DNA of 64,000 bases, from the NCBI GenBank assembly GCA_035610365.1, contig CM069433.1, positions 79,084,236-79,148,235 of the forward strand, read 5' to 3'. Positions 1 through 10,016 of this stretch are shown here, in pieces (position 1 is the first letter of the stretch; every line of letters begins with the position of its first letter). The notes beneath the pieces were generated by a model that saw only the letters and a list, made by a program, of their open reading frames with translations, did not search any database and was not told the origin of the DNA. This stretch comes from Aquatica leii (taxonomy: Eukaryota; Arthropoda; Insecta; Coleoptera; Lampyridae). The position numbers and the translations under genes are program-made.

Positions 1-356
1 ATATTGATTAATAGTTTTATAAACAACAAAAGCGTTTTGTTGATTGTGTTATTACTGTTACCAAACTGTAATTTACTTAATGTAGAAGCAGTATAACAGT
101 TAATTTGAAATTTGAATTTAATAGAATGTATTCAATTCAAAATAGTCATAACTCATAGCTTTTAAATTTGATTAAAAAGTATATAATAGTAAAATGCAAT
201 CAAATAATTTACATAAAATTATTTATTATAAAAATTACAAAAAAAATTATTAGCTAATAAATAGTTAATATTTTGGTAAAACTTATATATTCATATTGCA
301 GTCGTTACACCTTTTGACAGCAAAAATTTTAAATTTTTGAGGCTTTCGCAGCCATG
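1..356. other. AT-rich intronic sequence, nothing recognised
   Basis: I see no open frame, splice-flanked exon or terminal repeat here. If the couch potato exon at 10017-10094 is correctly called, this is part of its downstream intron on the minus strand. Confidence 0.5.
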
Positions 357-582
357 ATTTTTTAACAAATAAATATTTTCGGGTTTTGAAGCGCGTTCCA
401 TATTTACACTTTTCTCGAAACTGTTTCAGTTTTTTTTTGAAGAAAACAGCGACATGACTGTCGAAACGTCAAATATTGTAAATTTTTCAAAGTTTTTAAG
501 CTTTCTAAGTTTAATAAATTTTGAGAAAAGTGTAAATACGGAACGCGGTTCAAAACCCGAAAATATTTATTTGTTAAAAAAT
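357..582. repeat. Foldback (palindromic) repeat with about 60-bp arms
   Basis: Positions 357-416 and 522-582 are near-perfect reverse complements, including GTTCCATATTTACAC against GTGTAAATACGGAAC and CGGGTTTTGA against TCAAAACCCG. The roughly 105-bp loop contains a small stem, CGACA-TGAC-TGTCG, followed by AAACGTC. That ending resembles the GTCGAAACG endings of hammerhead-like hairpins seen in Penelope-type terminal repeats. No coding potential is visible. A foldback MITE, or a collapsed pair of inverted terminal repeats of a retroelement, would both explain it. The inverted structure is directly seen; the family is not. Confidence 0.75.
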
Positions 583-1179
583 TTTAAAAATAATTTAAAA
601 TAACTTATTTGTAGGTGCATAAAAAATATAATTTTTTTGCGAATTTTGCTTTTTTATTATAAAGAAACAATAGTTTCCAAGAAAATCAATTAAAAAAGAT
701 GTAAAAAAATAAAATAATTAGTTACAACAAAGATGATTAGGTTTGTCACATTTAACCGTTTATCATAATATGAAAATTTTCTTTCAAAACACAATATTTA
801 CAAATGATAGTACTACTATCAGTCGAAATAAAAATAAAAGATATTAATAACAAAAAAAATTCATTTTAACTTGTTTTAGATATATCTTAAATGGCGATTT
901 AATATTTTCAATAGTTAATAGTTTTCAACTAAACTTCGCCTTAGGCTAATTTTTTTGGATTTGTTAGTTTATGTTAAATTACGAAAATAAAGTCATTAAT
1001 TATTATTACAATTATTAAACGAATTTAAAATGAAGAAAGTATAATTTTATGTGTTAACAGCATTGACAAAAAAGATTACAATTTTCACAAATAGGTGCTA
1101 TAGAGATCGTGGCATGTTGGTAGTTAGATTTGCTAACCGCAAAAATTCAAAAAACGTATCGAATAATACTAAATTGCAA
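583..1179. other. AT-rich intronic sequence, nothing recognised
   Basis: Low-complexity A/T sequence between the foldback repeat and the Penelope-like element. No exon or element end could be identified. Confidence 0.5.
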
Positions 1180-1245
1180 TCCACCAACGAATATAGTAAA
1201 AAGTAACTACATCAGTAAAATTGCAAAAATTACTACCAGAGCGAA

Positions 1246-1289
1246 CCAGTGTACGACCGTTTCACACATTTGGAGATCATCAGCACTGG
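1246..1289 (-). ncRNA. Hammerhead ribozyme (type I) in left flank of Penelope-like element
   Basis: Read on the minus strand, stem I is CCAGTG paired perfectly with CACTGG. It is followed by the core CTGATGA, a poorly paired stem II, the core GAAA, and a stem III in which ACG pairs with CGT across a two-base loop, ending at the expected cleavage triplet GTA. Spacing and order match the hammerhead consensus, but stem II (TCTCCAAATGTGT) has several mismatches, so activity is doubtful. Sequence on both sides is clearly related to the 330-bp repeat at 6552-7885, for example TTGTGGAAA-ACAT upstream of the ribozyme. Confidence 0.7.
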
Positions 1290-1341
1290 GAAATACTCCT
1301 TAATGTATTTCCACAATTATACTGATATATTTCTATAGTGC

Positions 1342-1507
1342 AAAGTAATAACATTCTGCTGAACTTTCATTGTTTATTATTTTAAAACAAATATACACAA
1401 CGTTTCGATTGCTGTGGTATCTGCAATCGTCATCAGGTGAATACTAACAAACTTAGAAACTACTGGAGCTTATATACTAAAGACATGTTCAATGAAGCGT
1501 TCAAGCG
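1342..1507. repeat. Left inverted terminal arm of the Penelope-like element
   Basis: This is the reverse complement of 2531-2695 with only scattered differences. It includes, on the minus strand at 1402-1436, the hairpin CTGATGA-[CGATTGC/GCAATCG]-AAAC, which resembles a hammerhead core (CTGATGA...GAAA). The first stem II pair would be C-C if GAAA is held as the core, so I call it hammerhead-like rather than a ribozyme. Confidence 0.8.
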
Positions 1508-1579
1508 TTCCATAGTGAATTTTATGGATGGTTTGATGTTGTTCAGATGTTGTAGAAAGAGGTCTAGTTACCGATTACT

Positions 1580-2488
1580 GTGGTTCCAAATTATGAAAGT
1601 ATCGTCAACATATCTAAGCCATGTCTACAACATCTGAAAAACATCAAACCATCCATCAAATTCACTATGGAAAAGGAAAAGGAGAATTCGCTTCCTTTTT
1701 TAGACGTTCACGTAACAAAGAACAAGGGAATTATGGAAACGACTGTCTACAGGAAACCGACACACACCGGTCGATATCTTAACTTTGAATCCAACCATTC
1801 CACATCTACGAAGAAGGGAGTAGTAAAATCTCTAATCGACAGAGCGTACAGGTTGTGCAACACAGAGAAAGGGCTAAGAGAAGAAATCAAAAACATTGGA
1901 AACGATCTAAGGCAGAATGGTTATCCAGAAAAGATCGTAGGAGAGCTTTTACAGAAAAAGCAATTGAACACCATGGAACAACCTAAAACAGAAGAACTGC
2001 CCAATTCACTGCTGAGCATCCCATATGTCAAAGGTTTATCAGAATCAATAAAACGTATAGGGAAACACTACAACTTAAATACAGTGTTCAAATCATCGAC
2101 CACCATTAGGAGTATAATTTCCAACACAAAGCCACAAACAAGTCGAGATTCCCAAAACTGTATTTACCAAGTTCCATGTGAATGTGGCAAGTCATACGTG
2201 GGAGAAACCAAAAAACCACTTGACATCAGACTGAAAGAACATCAGACGCACACGCAGAGAGGAGAGACTTCTAAGTCCGGCATCGCGCAACATTCGTGGG
2301 ATAACCAATATCGAATGAAATGGTCGGAAGCAAAAATCATACACAGAGAGGAACATTGGTACAAACGAAAATTTAAAGAAACGGCGTTTATCAACAACAA
2401 CAAAAAAATTTTCAGCCAGCCAAGTGTCGAGATAAGCAACATATGGAAACCACTAATCGAACCTCTAAAACAACTTAAACTTCACTAA
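1580..2488 (+). pseudogene. Penelope-like reverse transcriptase C-terminus with GIY-YIG endonuclease
   Basis: A single open frame of about 300 codons. Residues around 35-75 carry the Penelope-type FLDV...TTVYRKPTHTGRYLNF...H block of the distal reverse-transcriptase domain. Residues about 190-240 form the GIY-YIG nuclease: CIYQVPCECGKSYVGET followed by RLKEHQ, in which the family's first tyrosine motif is written IYQVPC...YVG. The product would reverse-transcribe and nick target DNA in the nucleus. Full-length Penelope proteins are two to three times longer, so the N-terminal part with the catalytic aspartates is missing. The frame lies inside an inverted-repeat-bounded unit. The open reading frame is long for this AT-rich setting, suggesting moderate age. 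Confidence 0.85.
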
Positions 2489-2530
2489 GTAATTTTGTTA
2501 ATTAATCTGTTACGCTAAATTTATTTTGTA

Positions 2531-2695
2531 CGCTTGAACGCTTCATCGAACATGTCTTTAGTATATAAGCTCCAGTAGTTTCTAAGTTTGTTAGTATTCA
2601 CCTGATGACGATTGCAGATACCACAGCAATCGAAACGTTGTGTATATTCGATTTAAAATAATGAACAATGAAAGTTCAGCAGAATGTTATTACTT
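2531..2695. repeat. Right inverted terminal arm of the Penelope-like element
   Basis: Mirror image of 1342-1507. It carries the hammerhead-like hairpin CTGATGA...GAAAC on the plus strand at 2602-2636, the same strand as the reverse-transcriptase frame, so it would be in the sense transcript near its 3' end. Confidence 0.8.
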
Positions 2696-2750
2696 CGCAT
2701 CAAGCAACATTGTTTAATACATTCAAACAAATATTTCTATAGCTTATATT

Positions 2751-2794
2751 CAAGTCCTAATGATCCCTAAAAGAGTGAAACGGCCTTACACGTA
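2751..2794 (+). ncRNA. Degraded hammerhead ribozyme, right flank of Penelope-like element
   Basis: CTAATGA (for CTGATGA) at 2757-2763, then a decayed stem II, then GAAACGG at 2777-2783, aligns base for base with the minus-strand hammerhead at 1246-1289. Stem I no longer pairs well. It is best read as the mirror-image copy of the left ribozyme, now inactive. Confidence 0.55.
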
Positions 2795-2800
2795 TCTATA

Positions 2801-5800
2801 CTGTCACCTAAAATCTTTTTTAAATGAAATGGTCATGGTAGTGATAATACATCATTAACTGTGCATAATAATAAGAAAAATATAAAAATGCACACGCACA
2901 ATTGATAAATTCAAATAAATGCATAAATGTACTCCTATAAATGACACTTATCAATCTGTATTGCAATATATCATAAAAATCCAACTAGATACAGTCTACT
3001 TAAGATTGAAACACGTAGTGCAATATAGTAATTGACTGTATTGTAATTCAACGTTTTGGTAAAAAAATATTCAATAATTTAGAGCTACTGTAAAAACAAA
3101 AAATAATTCTTTTGCATAAGATCGCAGTAAATATGAATTACTCAAGTGGTATTTCAAAACAAAATCAAAATAAAATTTCAGCAAAAAGCTATATCATATA
3201 ATAAACAGTTATGCCGTTTTGTAATCAGAACGTTACGCTAAAGTACTCAACTCAATAATAAATGCATACAGATTTAATGCAAAATAAAATAGCAAAATTA
3301 TTAGAAACGTAACTCACGTATACGCGTACATTTTAATTTAGGTGTTAATTGTAATCCGTTTATAGATTTCATGATCTTTTAAAACTGATTTTTTAATCGC
3401 ATTGATCAAGTCATTACTGTATTTCTGTATAATTTTTCTTAAACAATTAACTACATCATAAATAAAATTTACCATAAAAAATGCACATAAATGTAACTTG
3501 TAATAAAGAATCAGCAATAAAGTAGTACATAACAATTTATTTAATTACTACAATCAAGACTTAGAACAAAAAATTGCAAAAGCAACTAACGTTAAGAAAG
3601 TATCTCTAACACAAGTGGAAACTGATCCATGTTAAAAGTTTATCGTCTGTGTTTTATAAGTATTCTCTGAAGTGTCTATATACAGTATATCCTTCCACAT
3701 TATCTTAATGAAACAAATTGTTATTTTTTTTTCTTATGACTTCTTTTTATTAAACTTCGAAAATTTAACAAAAATATAACACATGGTTAAAATAAACAGC
3801 AATAATGCAGATTTTTAGTTGAATTATTGCAAACAAAAATTATTTAAGAAAATCACGTTTTATTAAATTGTCTATTTAAATGTTTTAAACTTGCTTTGTT
3901 TCAATCTAAACTTTTTCTTTATAATCAATCCCTCAAAGCAAGATTGTTAAACATAATTAATACGTCTTTTACATTTAAGAAGTTATGGTTATTTAGCTGT
4001 TTCACAAATATGTAAATAGAAAGTTTGTATTGTGTACTTTTAAGAGGTGCATTAATAATTCAATTTTTGTACTTATTGTGTTTTAAATATGTCAAGAAAG
4101 GAACAACATTTTAAACCCTTAGACGTAAAGTAGTTTTAGGATCGTCGTTTGTACATATTTAGTAAACAATTAACAAACCATAAGAATTATAATATAAAAT
4201 TTTATAATTATGTTAATATCTTAATTTTTAGGTATAGATACATGGACAAGTATCTAAATTACACCACTTTTTTTGATATAATGGACTGTATAGTTTGGAA
4301 GTGTTATTAAAAGACCATTGCACTTAATTAACTTTAATTTTGCATTAAATTGTGCACCGTTGTGCATGCACAAGAAGTGAGTTAACGTAATACTACTTTA
4401 TTCGCTACCCCTTGCGCTGTGGTATCTTTTGATACGCGCATGCTAATTTAAAAGGTTCAGCCTTAAAGAAATATTTTTATTTATTTAAACCTGTACTAAT
4501 AGTTATAATACTAACAAAACGATATATTAGAGAAGCTAAAAATATGGCACAAATTTATGTCCATCGAAAAAAATACATTTTACTTGAAAATCTCGTTAAT
4601 ATGTTTCCAAAAATATAACCAGGCAAGTATTATTGTTTTTACCTATATTTAATTTTTCAACAAATACTCCTGAATGTAGCAAAATTACTACGATAACTTA
4701 AATAAAAAATCTTTTAGCAAAATTATTCAAATACTACCATGCAACACAATAAATTTAATAACTTAAATTAATGTTAAACATAAGTGCGAGCCCCCCCAGA
4801 CGTTCATTAAAATAATAAAAACGGTACAAATAATTTTGAATTAAATTATTTAAACATATTTATAGAATATAGATATCATCTACTTTTTATTACTCTAAAA
4901 CATTAATTTAATATAGTTGTCGTTCAAAACAACGTAAATTATATAGATATTTCTTTATGTTCGAGCTACAATTATTAGCGCTATGCTTTATATGTAGCAC
5001 AACATCGTAACATGACCGCGCAACTCACTCTACAATATTTTCATATAGAGATTTAACGTGCGAAAGAGCTCGTGCTGTTAAAGCCCGCGGTTTAGTTGTG
5101 ATTGATATTTGTAGTACGTAATTTTCAAAAGATGCAAAAAAATCGTGTAAAATCTATTTTAAAAATGAACTTGTAATTGGAAAACCTACTCTAAATTTGA
5201 AACTAAATCAAGCAGATAAAACCACAAAACGTAGTTTTACACGGCATTTTTCTAAATGCAGTTTATAAAATTACAAAAAAATAAAATAAAGAGTAAAACA
5301 TAATTTAATTTACTTACCATTATACGACAAAATTTCTATTTGAATAAATACTTTTTGAAGTCGATGCCATTTATGACATTTACGTAGGATTAGGCTTAAT
5401 TCTTAACATTACTTTTGGCAATTGAAATAGATTTAATTCGAATGGGTTTACGTTGTTTTTCACTTTTTAGTGCATGTTATTTGATGCATTTTTTAAATGT
5501 GGTTATAGTCACGAAAACCTTAATAATGCACATCGTTCAAGACAATTTCATGCCGATGTAAATTTGAGAGTTTCATCATTTGGTTCTCATCATCAGAATA
5601 TGACCAAAATGAAATGGGATGACTACTAGATTACCCTCTTTCTGAGATAATTGAAATTGGTCCGCGTCGCAAAGAATAATTATAGTATACATTAAAAAAA
5701 ATATTCCGACAAATTTGTAATTTTAAAAAAGAAGTGTTATAGTAAGTTTAAAATTTAAAGCTGATTATGTAACCAGCCGTTAAGTTCGTAAAAGATAATA

Positions 5801-5930
5801 TACTTTCGTTAAAATTATATCAGAAAACAAACTTTTCTTTTGACAACGTGAAGGGCAAACAGTACTTTTGTTTGAAAACTGAGTTCAGAACTTTTATTGT
5901 GTATAGTCTCACACACTTTGTAAGCTACAT
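2801..5930. other. AT-rich intronic sequence, nothing firmly recognised
   Basis: About 3.1 kb of A/T-rich DNA without a convincing exon, transposase frame or paired terminal repeats. Around 5540-5690 the composition is less A/T-rich, but no family could be assigned. Confidence 0.45.
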
Positions 5931-5931
5931 T

Positions 5932-6114
5932 TTAAGTAGGGTTTATTTTTAGCATGCGTAATTCTAAAATCTTTTTAATATATTTATAACATATAACTTT
6001 TTTTAAAAATCCCGGTACGTCAAATATTTTAGAAATCTCTGTTGAACTATTTCCAGCTTCACTTAGCCAAACTGCTCGTCCTCTAAACTGTATTAGGTAA
6101 CCACGTATGTCCAT
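5932..6114 (-). pseudogene. Possible Tc1-like transposase N-terminal helix-turn-helix fragment
   Basis: A 60-codon minus-strand frame contains RGRAVWLSEAGNSSTEISKIF followed by DVP. This resembles the first helix-turn-helix of Tc1-like transposases (RGRAV-L-EAG-S--EI---L-V). Nothing of the DDE catalytic core is seen nearby. It could be a chance frame. Confidence 0.3.
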
Positions 6115-6539
6115 TTATACAACGGTTTAACTCAAGCACTGATCAAAAACTATTGGAAGTGAATACAGCGTATGCTAATTTGGGAAAAAATCCCGATAAA
6201 ATTCATATAATGGATTTTTATCACACAATTTGAAATGTAACAATGTTAAGAGCTAATATTTAAAGAGAAAGTTATGTTTATAAGAAGTAAACTTAGATTT
6301 TTGTATGTAAATGCAAAATTCTTTAAAGGAATGTATTATTTATTCGATCATTGTTTTGTTATTCAATAATTGAAAGAAAGCGGGTAAATAAATATAATTG
6401 CTTATCTTTGTCTTTTGTAATCCGGTCTCATTATCGGTTTTAAAAAAACACTTATATAGTTAAATGTTTCAATAGTACGCTATGAATTTTGCCTGACAAA
6501 TTAAGGTAATCAAAAACGCTTTAGACTGTACATATGTAC
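6115..6539. other. AT-rich intronic sequence, nothing recognised
   Basis: Plain A/T-rich sequence leading up to the hammerhead repeat array; it supplies the left target sequence of that array. Confidence 0.5.
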
Positions 6540-6760
6540 ATGTTAACATTTTTAAAACGTTTTTAGAATGACATCTTGTGGTAAAAATACCACATAGGAT
6601 AATATAGAAAACTATAAATTAGTACGGAGGGTAGAAAAGTTGTCATTGGATTTAATGACAGCGAAAGTCAATGATCTATTGACAAGTGACGCTGTCAAAA
6701 TCCCAACTATAAAATAGGTTAGGAACAATGTCAGTACAATTGTGAAAAACAACATCAGAA

Positions 6761-6804
6761 CTAGCGGACAGCTGTTTCGTTCTTTAGGAACTCGTCAGCG
6801 CTAG
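6761..6804 (-). ncRNA. Hammerhead ribozyme, repeat unit 1
   Basis: On the minus strand: CTAGCG, CTGACGA, stem II GTTC-CTAAA-GAAC, GAAA, palindromic CAGCTG, then TC and CGCTAG. Identical to the copy described at 7687-7730. Self-cleavage would release 330-nt monomers from a minus-strand transcript of the tandem units. Confidence 0.85.
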
Positions 6805-7090
6805 GATACACCGATGTGTTTCCACAACCATACCGACAGACAACCGTACTCTTTTATGTCGTGTAGACATTACTAACATATTTAAAAGGTTTTTAGAATG
6901 ACATCTTGTGGTAAAAATACCACATAGGATAATATAGAAAACTATAAATTAGTACGGAGGGTAGAAAAGTTGTCATTGGATTTAATGACAGCGAAAGTCA
7001 ATGATCTATTGACAAGTGACGCTGTCAAAATCCCAACTATAAAATAGGTTAGGAACAATGTCAGTACAATTGTGAAAAACAACATCAGAA

Positions 7091-7134
7091 CTAGCGGACA
7101 GCTGTTTCGTTCTTTAGGAACTCGTCAGCGCTAG
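7091..7134 (-). ncRNA. Hammerhead ribozyme, repeat unit 2
   Basis: Exact copy of the unit 1 ribozyme, 330 bp further along, on the same strand. Confidence 0.85.
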
Positions 7135-7420
7135 GATACACCGATGTGTTTCCACAACCATACCGACAGACAACCGTACTCTTTTATGTCGTGTAGACAT
7201 TACTAACATATTTAAAAGGTTTTTAGAATGACATCTTGTGGTAAAAATACCACATAGGATAATATAGAAAACTATAAATTAGTACGGAGGGTAGAAAAGT
7301 TGTCATTGGATTTAATGACAGCGAAAGTCAATGATCTATTGACAAGTGACGCTGTCAAAATCCCAACTATAAAATAGGTTAGGAACAATGTCAGTACAAT
7401 TGTGAAAAACAACATCAGAA

Positions 7421-7464
7421 CTAGCGGACAGCTGTTTCGTTCTTTAGGAACTCGTCAGCGCTAG
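7421..7464 (-). ncRNA. Hammerhead ribozyme, repeat unit 3
   Basis: Exact copy of the unit 1 ribozyme. It lies just before the point, about 7482, where the array changes strand. Confidence 0.85.
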
Positions 7465-7686
7465 GATACACCGATGTGTATATAGATCATTGACTTTCGC
7501 TGTCATTAAATCCAATGACAACTTTTCTACCCTCCGTACTAATTTATAGTTTTCTATATTATCCTATGTGGTATTTCTACCACAAGATGTCATTCTAAAA
7601 ACGTTTTAAATATGTTAGTAATGTCTACACGACATAAAAGAGTACGATTGTCTGTCGGTATGGTTGTGGAAACACATCGGTGTATC

Positions 7687-7730
7687 CTAGCGCTGACGAG
7701 TTCCTAAAGAACGAAACAGCTGTCCGCTAG
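7687..7730 (+). ncRNA. Hammerhead ribozyme, inverted unit
   Basis: Stem I: 7687-7692 CTAGCG pairs with 7725-7730 CGCTAG, six perfect pairs. Core: CTGACGA at 7693-7699 (CUGANGA consensus). Stem II: GTTC 7700-7703 with GAAC 7709-7712 around loop CTAAA. Core GAAA 7713-7716. Stem III: ACAG/CTGT, self-complementary with no loop. The cleavage site would follow C7724 (GTC triplet). All conserved catalytic bases are present. A loopless stem III cannot fold efficiently in one molecule; in known satellite and retrozyme hammerheads this is solved by dimer formation. Confidence 0.9.
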
Positions 7731-7897
7731 TTCTGATGTTGTTTTTCACAATTGTACTGACATTGTTCCTAACCTATTTTATAGTTGGGATTTTGACAGC
7801 GTCACTTGTCAATAGATCATTGACTTTCGCTGTCATTAAATCCAATGACAACTTTTCTACCCTCCGTACTAATTTATAGTTTTCTATGTTAACATTT

Positions 7898-10016
7898 GTT
7901 ATGTGAAAATTTTTTTATTGCTCATCGCTGAGTATATTTTGCTATAAGGTTTTTTAAAATCTTGGGCCGTCTACTCGTTTTGTAGCATTTATTTATTGTA
8001 AAATCAATCGATGCTTGTAAGAAAAATCGCTGAGACATAATGCACATTTAAGTTCTACGGTTAAATTTAATTTTATTTCTTTCGTTGTTTCTAGCATTTA
8101 TTATTATCTACTAAATTACGTGGTCAACTCTTAGTATTAACGCCTTCAGCCAAATCGTTAATGTCCTGTTGGAAAATATTCATTGTGAAATATCTTGAGT
8201 AAACTGAGAGAACTATCGAGTTGTAATCGTCTTTGACAACTACTATATTAGGCCTAGTATTTTAATGGAGATGTTTGTACCTTTATTAATAATAGCAATA
8301 GGTAGTAAACCGTAAGTAATCTTTCACTTTTTATCACATCGATCGTGTGTACGGCGACTGAGTATACGACTGTTTCTTATCACAAGTAGTTTGTGTATTA
8401 TTTAACCTTCAGATTATTTAAGCTTAGAGTTTAATTGAATGTGCGCCATTCTTATTAATTTGTATTAGTTTTATATTTTTAACGTTCAAAGTTAACATTA
8501 TAAATGTTTCTACTTTAATTGTGTAATAGTAGAGTGTGTTGCCTAACTTAAAAGGTCAGTTTGCTTTACAAACACTTCTAGTCATTTTCTCGTTCTGAAA
8601 CCTTTTTAACTTATTATAATCGACACATCAAAGACATGCTAATTTGTATTAGTTGTTTTACCCACGTCACTTTCTAATACCAGAGCTGCCGTTGCCCTTC
8701 TTTACTGTGGATTAAGTTTGCAGGTTATTGATCTGCAGCCAGTACACGTTACACATTGCCCAAACATTTGTTACGAGGCTTTTCTCGACAGATTAATATT
8801 CACAACATGAACTACCAGGTGTTATCTCCGCAAAATTGCCCAGAAAGACTTTCGCATAAGCAGCAAAAGTACTACACCTATTTATAACGTAGATGCGCGT
8901 GAATATCTAGAAATGAAATCCTCGCCAGGCGAGTACGTTAGGTGACTACCGTACCGCAGACACCGGAAAAATGGTTTTTCTCCCCTGGATAATTTAATCT
9001 GTCAAAAGAAACTCAATTGGAAGCAACTATTTTTAATGTAACAAAAAGTAGACGAATTTCATACAGTACGAAAATGAAACCGAAACACTTAACATAACAC
9101 AATGAATTTTATTTTCATTGCAGAAATCCAAAAAGTCACAAAAGTATAAGCACAACATTGTATGACATAAATTTTCTAATTATTTTATCTTTTCAAGCTC
9201 TAAATAGCATTAGGATACAACTATAAAACATTTTTTTTCTTGATTTAAAATAAGCATTTAACACTAATTTATAGCAAAATAACAAAAAATATATAAAAAG
9301 ATTATTTTTAAATTAAAGAAGTAAAATAAAATAAAGTAGCAACATCGTTGACAACCGCGTCAAAGAGTTATGAAGATATCAACGTTGAAGTATAAATAGA
9401 ATCAATTTTGAAAGTGTAATATATATGTAAGGAAAAGTGTTTTGAATATCTACACTAACCATATAAAACGTTGTTTTGTATGTACAACATTTTTTAATCT
9501 AAGTAAAGTATTTGTTTAAGTAATTACAATTTATATTAATCAAAACAATAAAATATGAGTGATATTGTTACTACTTCAATAACTTTTATATAACAAAAAC
9601 TATAGTGACTGTATACCAAAAACAACTTAATTTGTACTTCTTTAAAGCAATTTAACACATACTACAATTTAAAAAACCAATTAAAAAAATTTTACGATAA
9701 TACAAATTATTTTACAAAAGTTTTTAATTGAAATGAGTTTTTCCCGAAAATCCTAAATAATTTACAAACATTTCAAAGCTTTTGTACATTTTATTGCAAA
9801 GAAAAATATGGTACAATATAACATGCGTTTATTCGAGCCGTAATAAAAGTACTCTCTAGAGTAGTTTAAAATTTCAAATTTGCATACAAAAGAAAAACGA
9901 AAAGAATAGCTTAGAATCACCTAACAGTTACCCTATAACGATTCAATTAATCATACATTTAAAAATAACAATCTAGTATTGCATGCATAAGTAATAAGAA
10001 ATAAAGTTTAACTTAC
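7898..10016. other. Intronic sequence downstream of the couch potato exon
   Basis: Mostly A/T-rich. A stretch at about 8680-8990 is noticeably less A/T-rich, with several non-repetitive words, but all frames on both strands are closed by stops and no splice pair frames it. It could be a conserved non-coding element or an old repeat; I cannot tell. Confidence 0.45.

Larger units (their letters stand above)
1180..2800 (+). mobile_element. Penelope-like retroelement, 5'-truncated, with inverted terminal repeats
   Basis: A reverse-transcriptase C-terminus plus GIY-YIG endonuclease (1580-2488) sits between two inverted arms, 1342-1507 and 2531-2695, which match over about 165 bp. Penelope-like elements are known for terminal repeats that can be direct or inverted, for GIY-YIG endonucleases, and for hammerhead ribozymes in those repeats. 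All three are visible here: a hammerhead on the minus strand at 1246-1289 and its degraded partner on the plus strand at 2751-2794, outside the arms. The core reverse-transcriptase motifs are absent, so the copy is dead. The outer limits are set by the extent of similarity to the 330-bp repeat and are approximate. Confidence 0.85.
6540..7897. mobile_element. Hammerhead-ribozyme satellite / retrozyme-like array, 330-bp units
   Basis: TTTTTAGAATGACATCTTGT recurs at 6560, 6890 and 7220, giving a 330-bp period. Two full units and most of a third run in one direction to about 7482. The array then switches strand, and about 1.2 units follow inverted to 7885. The forward copies are nearly identical to one another; the inverted ones differ at a few bases. 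The whole is bounded by a 12-bp direct repeat, ATGTTAACATTT, at 6540-6551 and 7886-7897, which looks like a target-site duplication. Each unit that includes the relevant region has a hammerhead ribozyme. No protein is encoded. The arrangement matches animal retrozymes, short circular-RNA retroelements thought to use Penelope-like enzymes. Confidence 0.85.

Noticed and set aside
2242-2442. Minus-strand open frame inside the Penelope-like gene
   Set aside because: It is the antisense shadow of the reverse transcriptase/GIY-YIG frame and has no motif of its own.
8680-8990. Less A/T-rich block downstream of the couch potato exon, considered as the next RRM exon (GYEGSLLKVTSK...)
   Set aside because: None of the six frames contains the expected residues, and no AG...GT bracket leaves an open frame.
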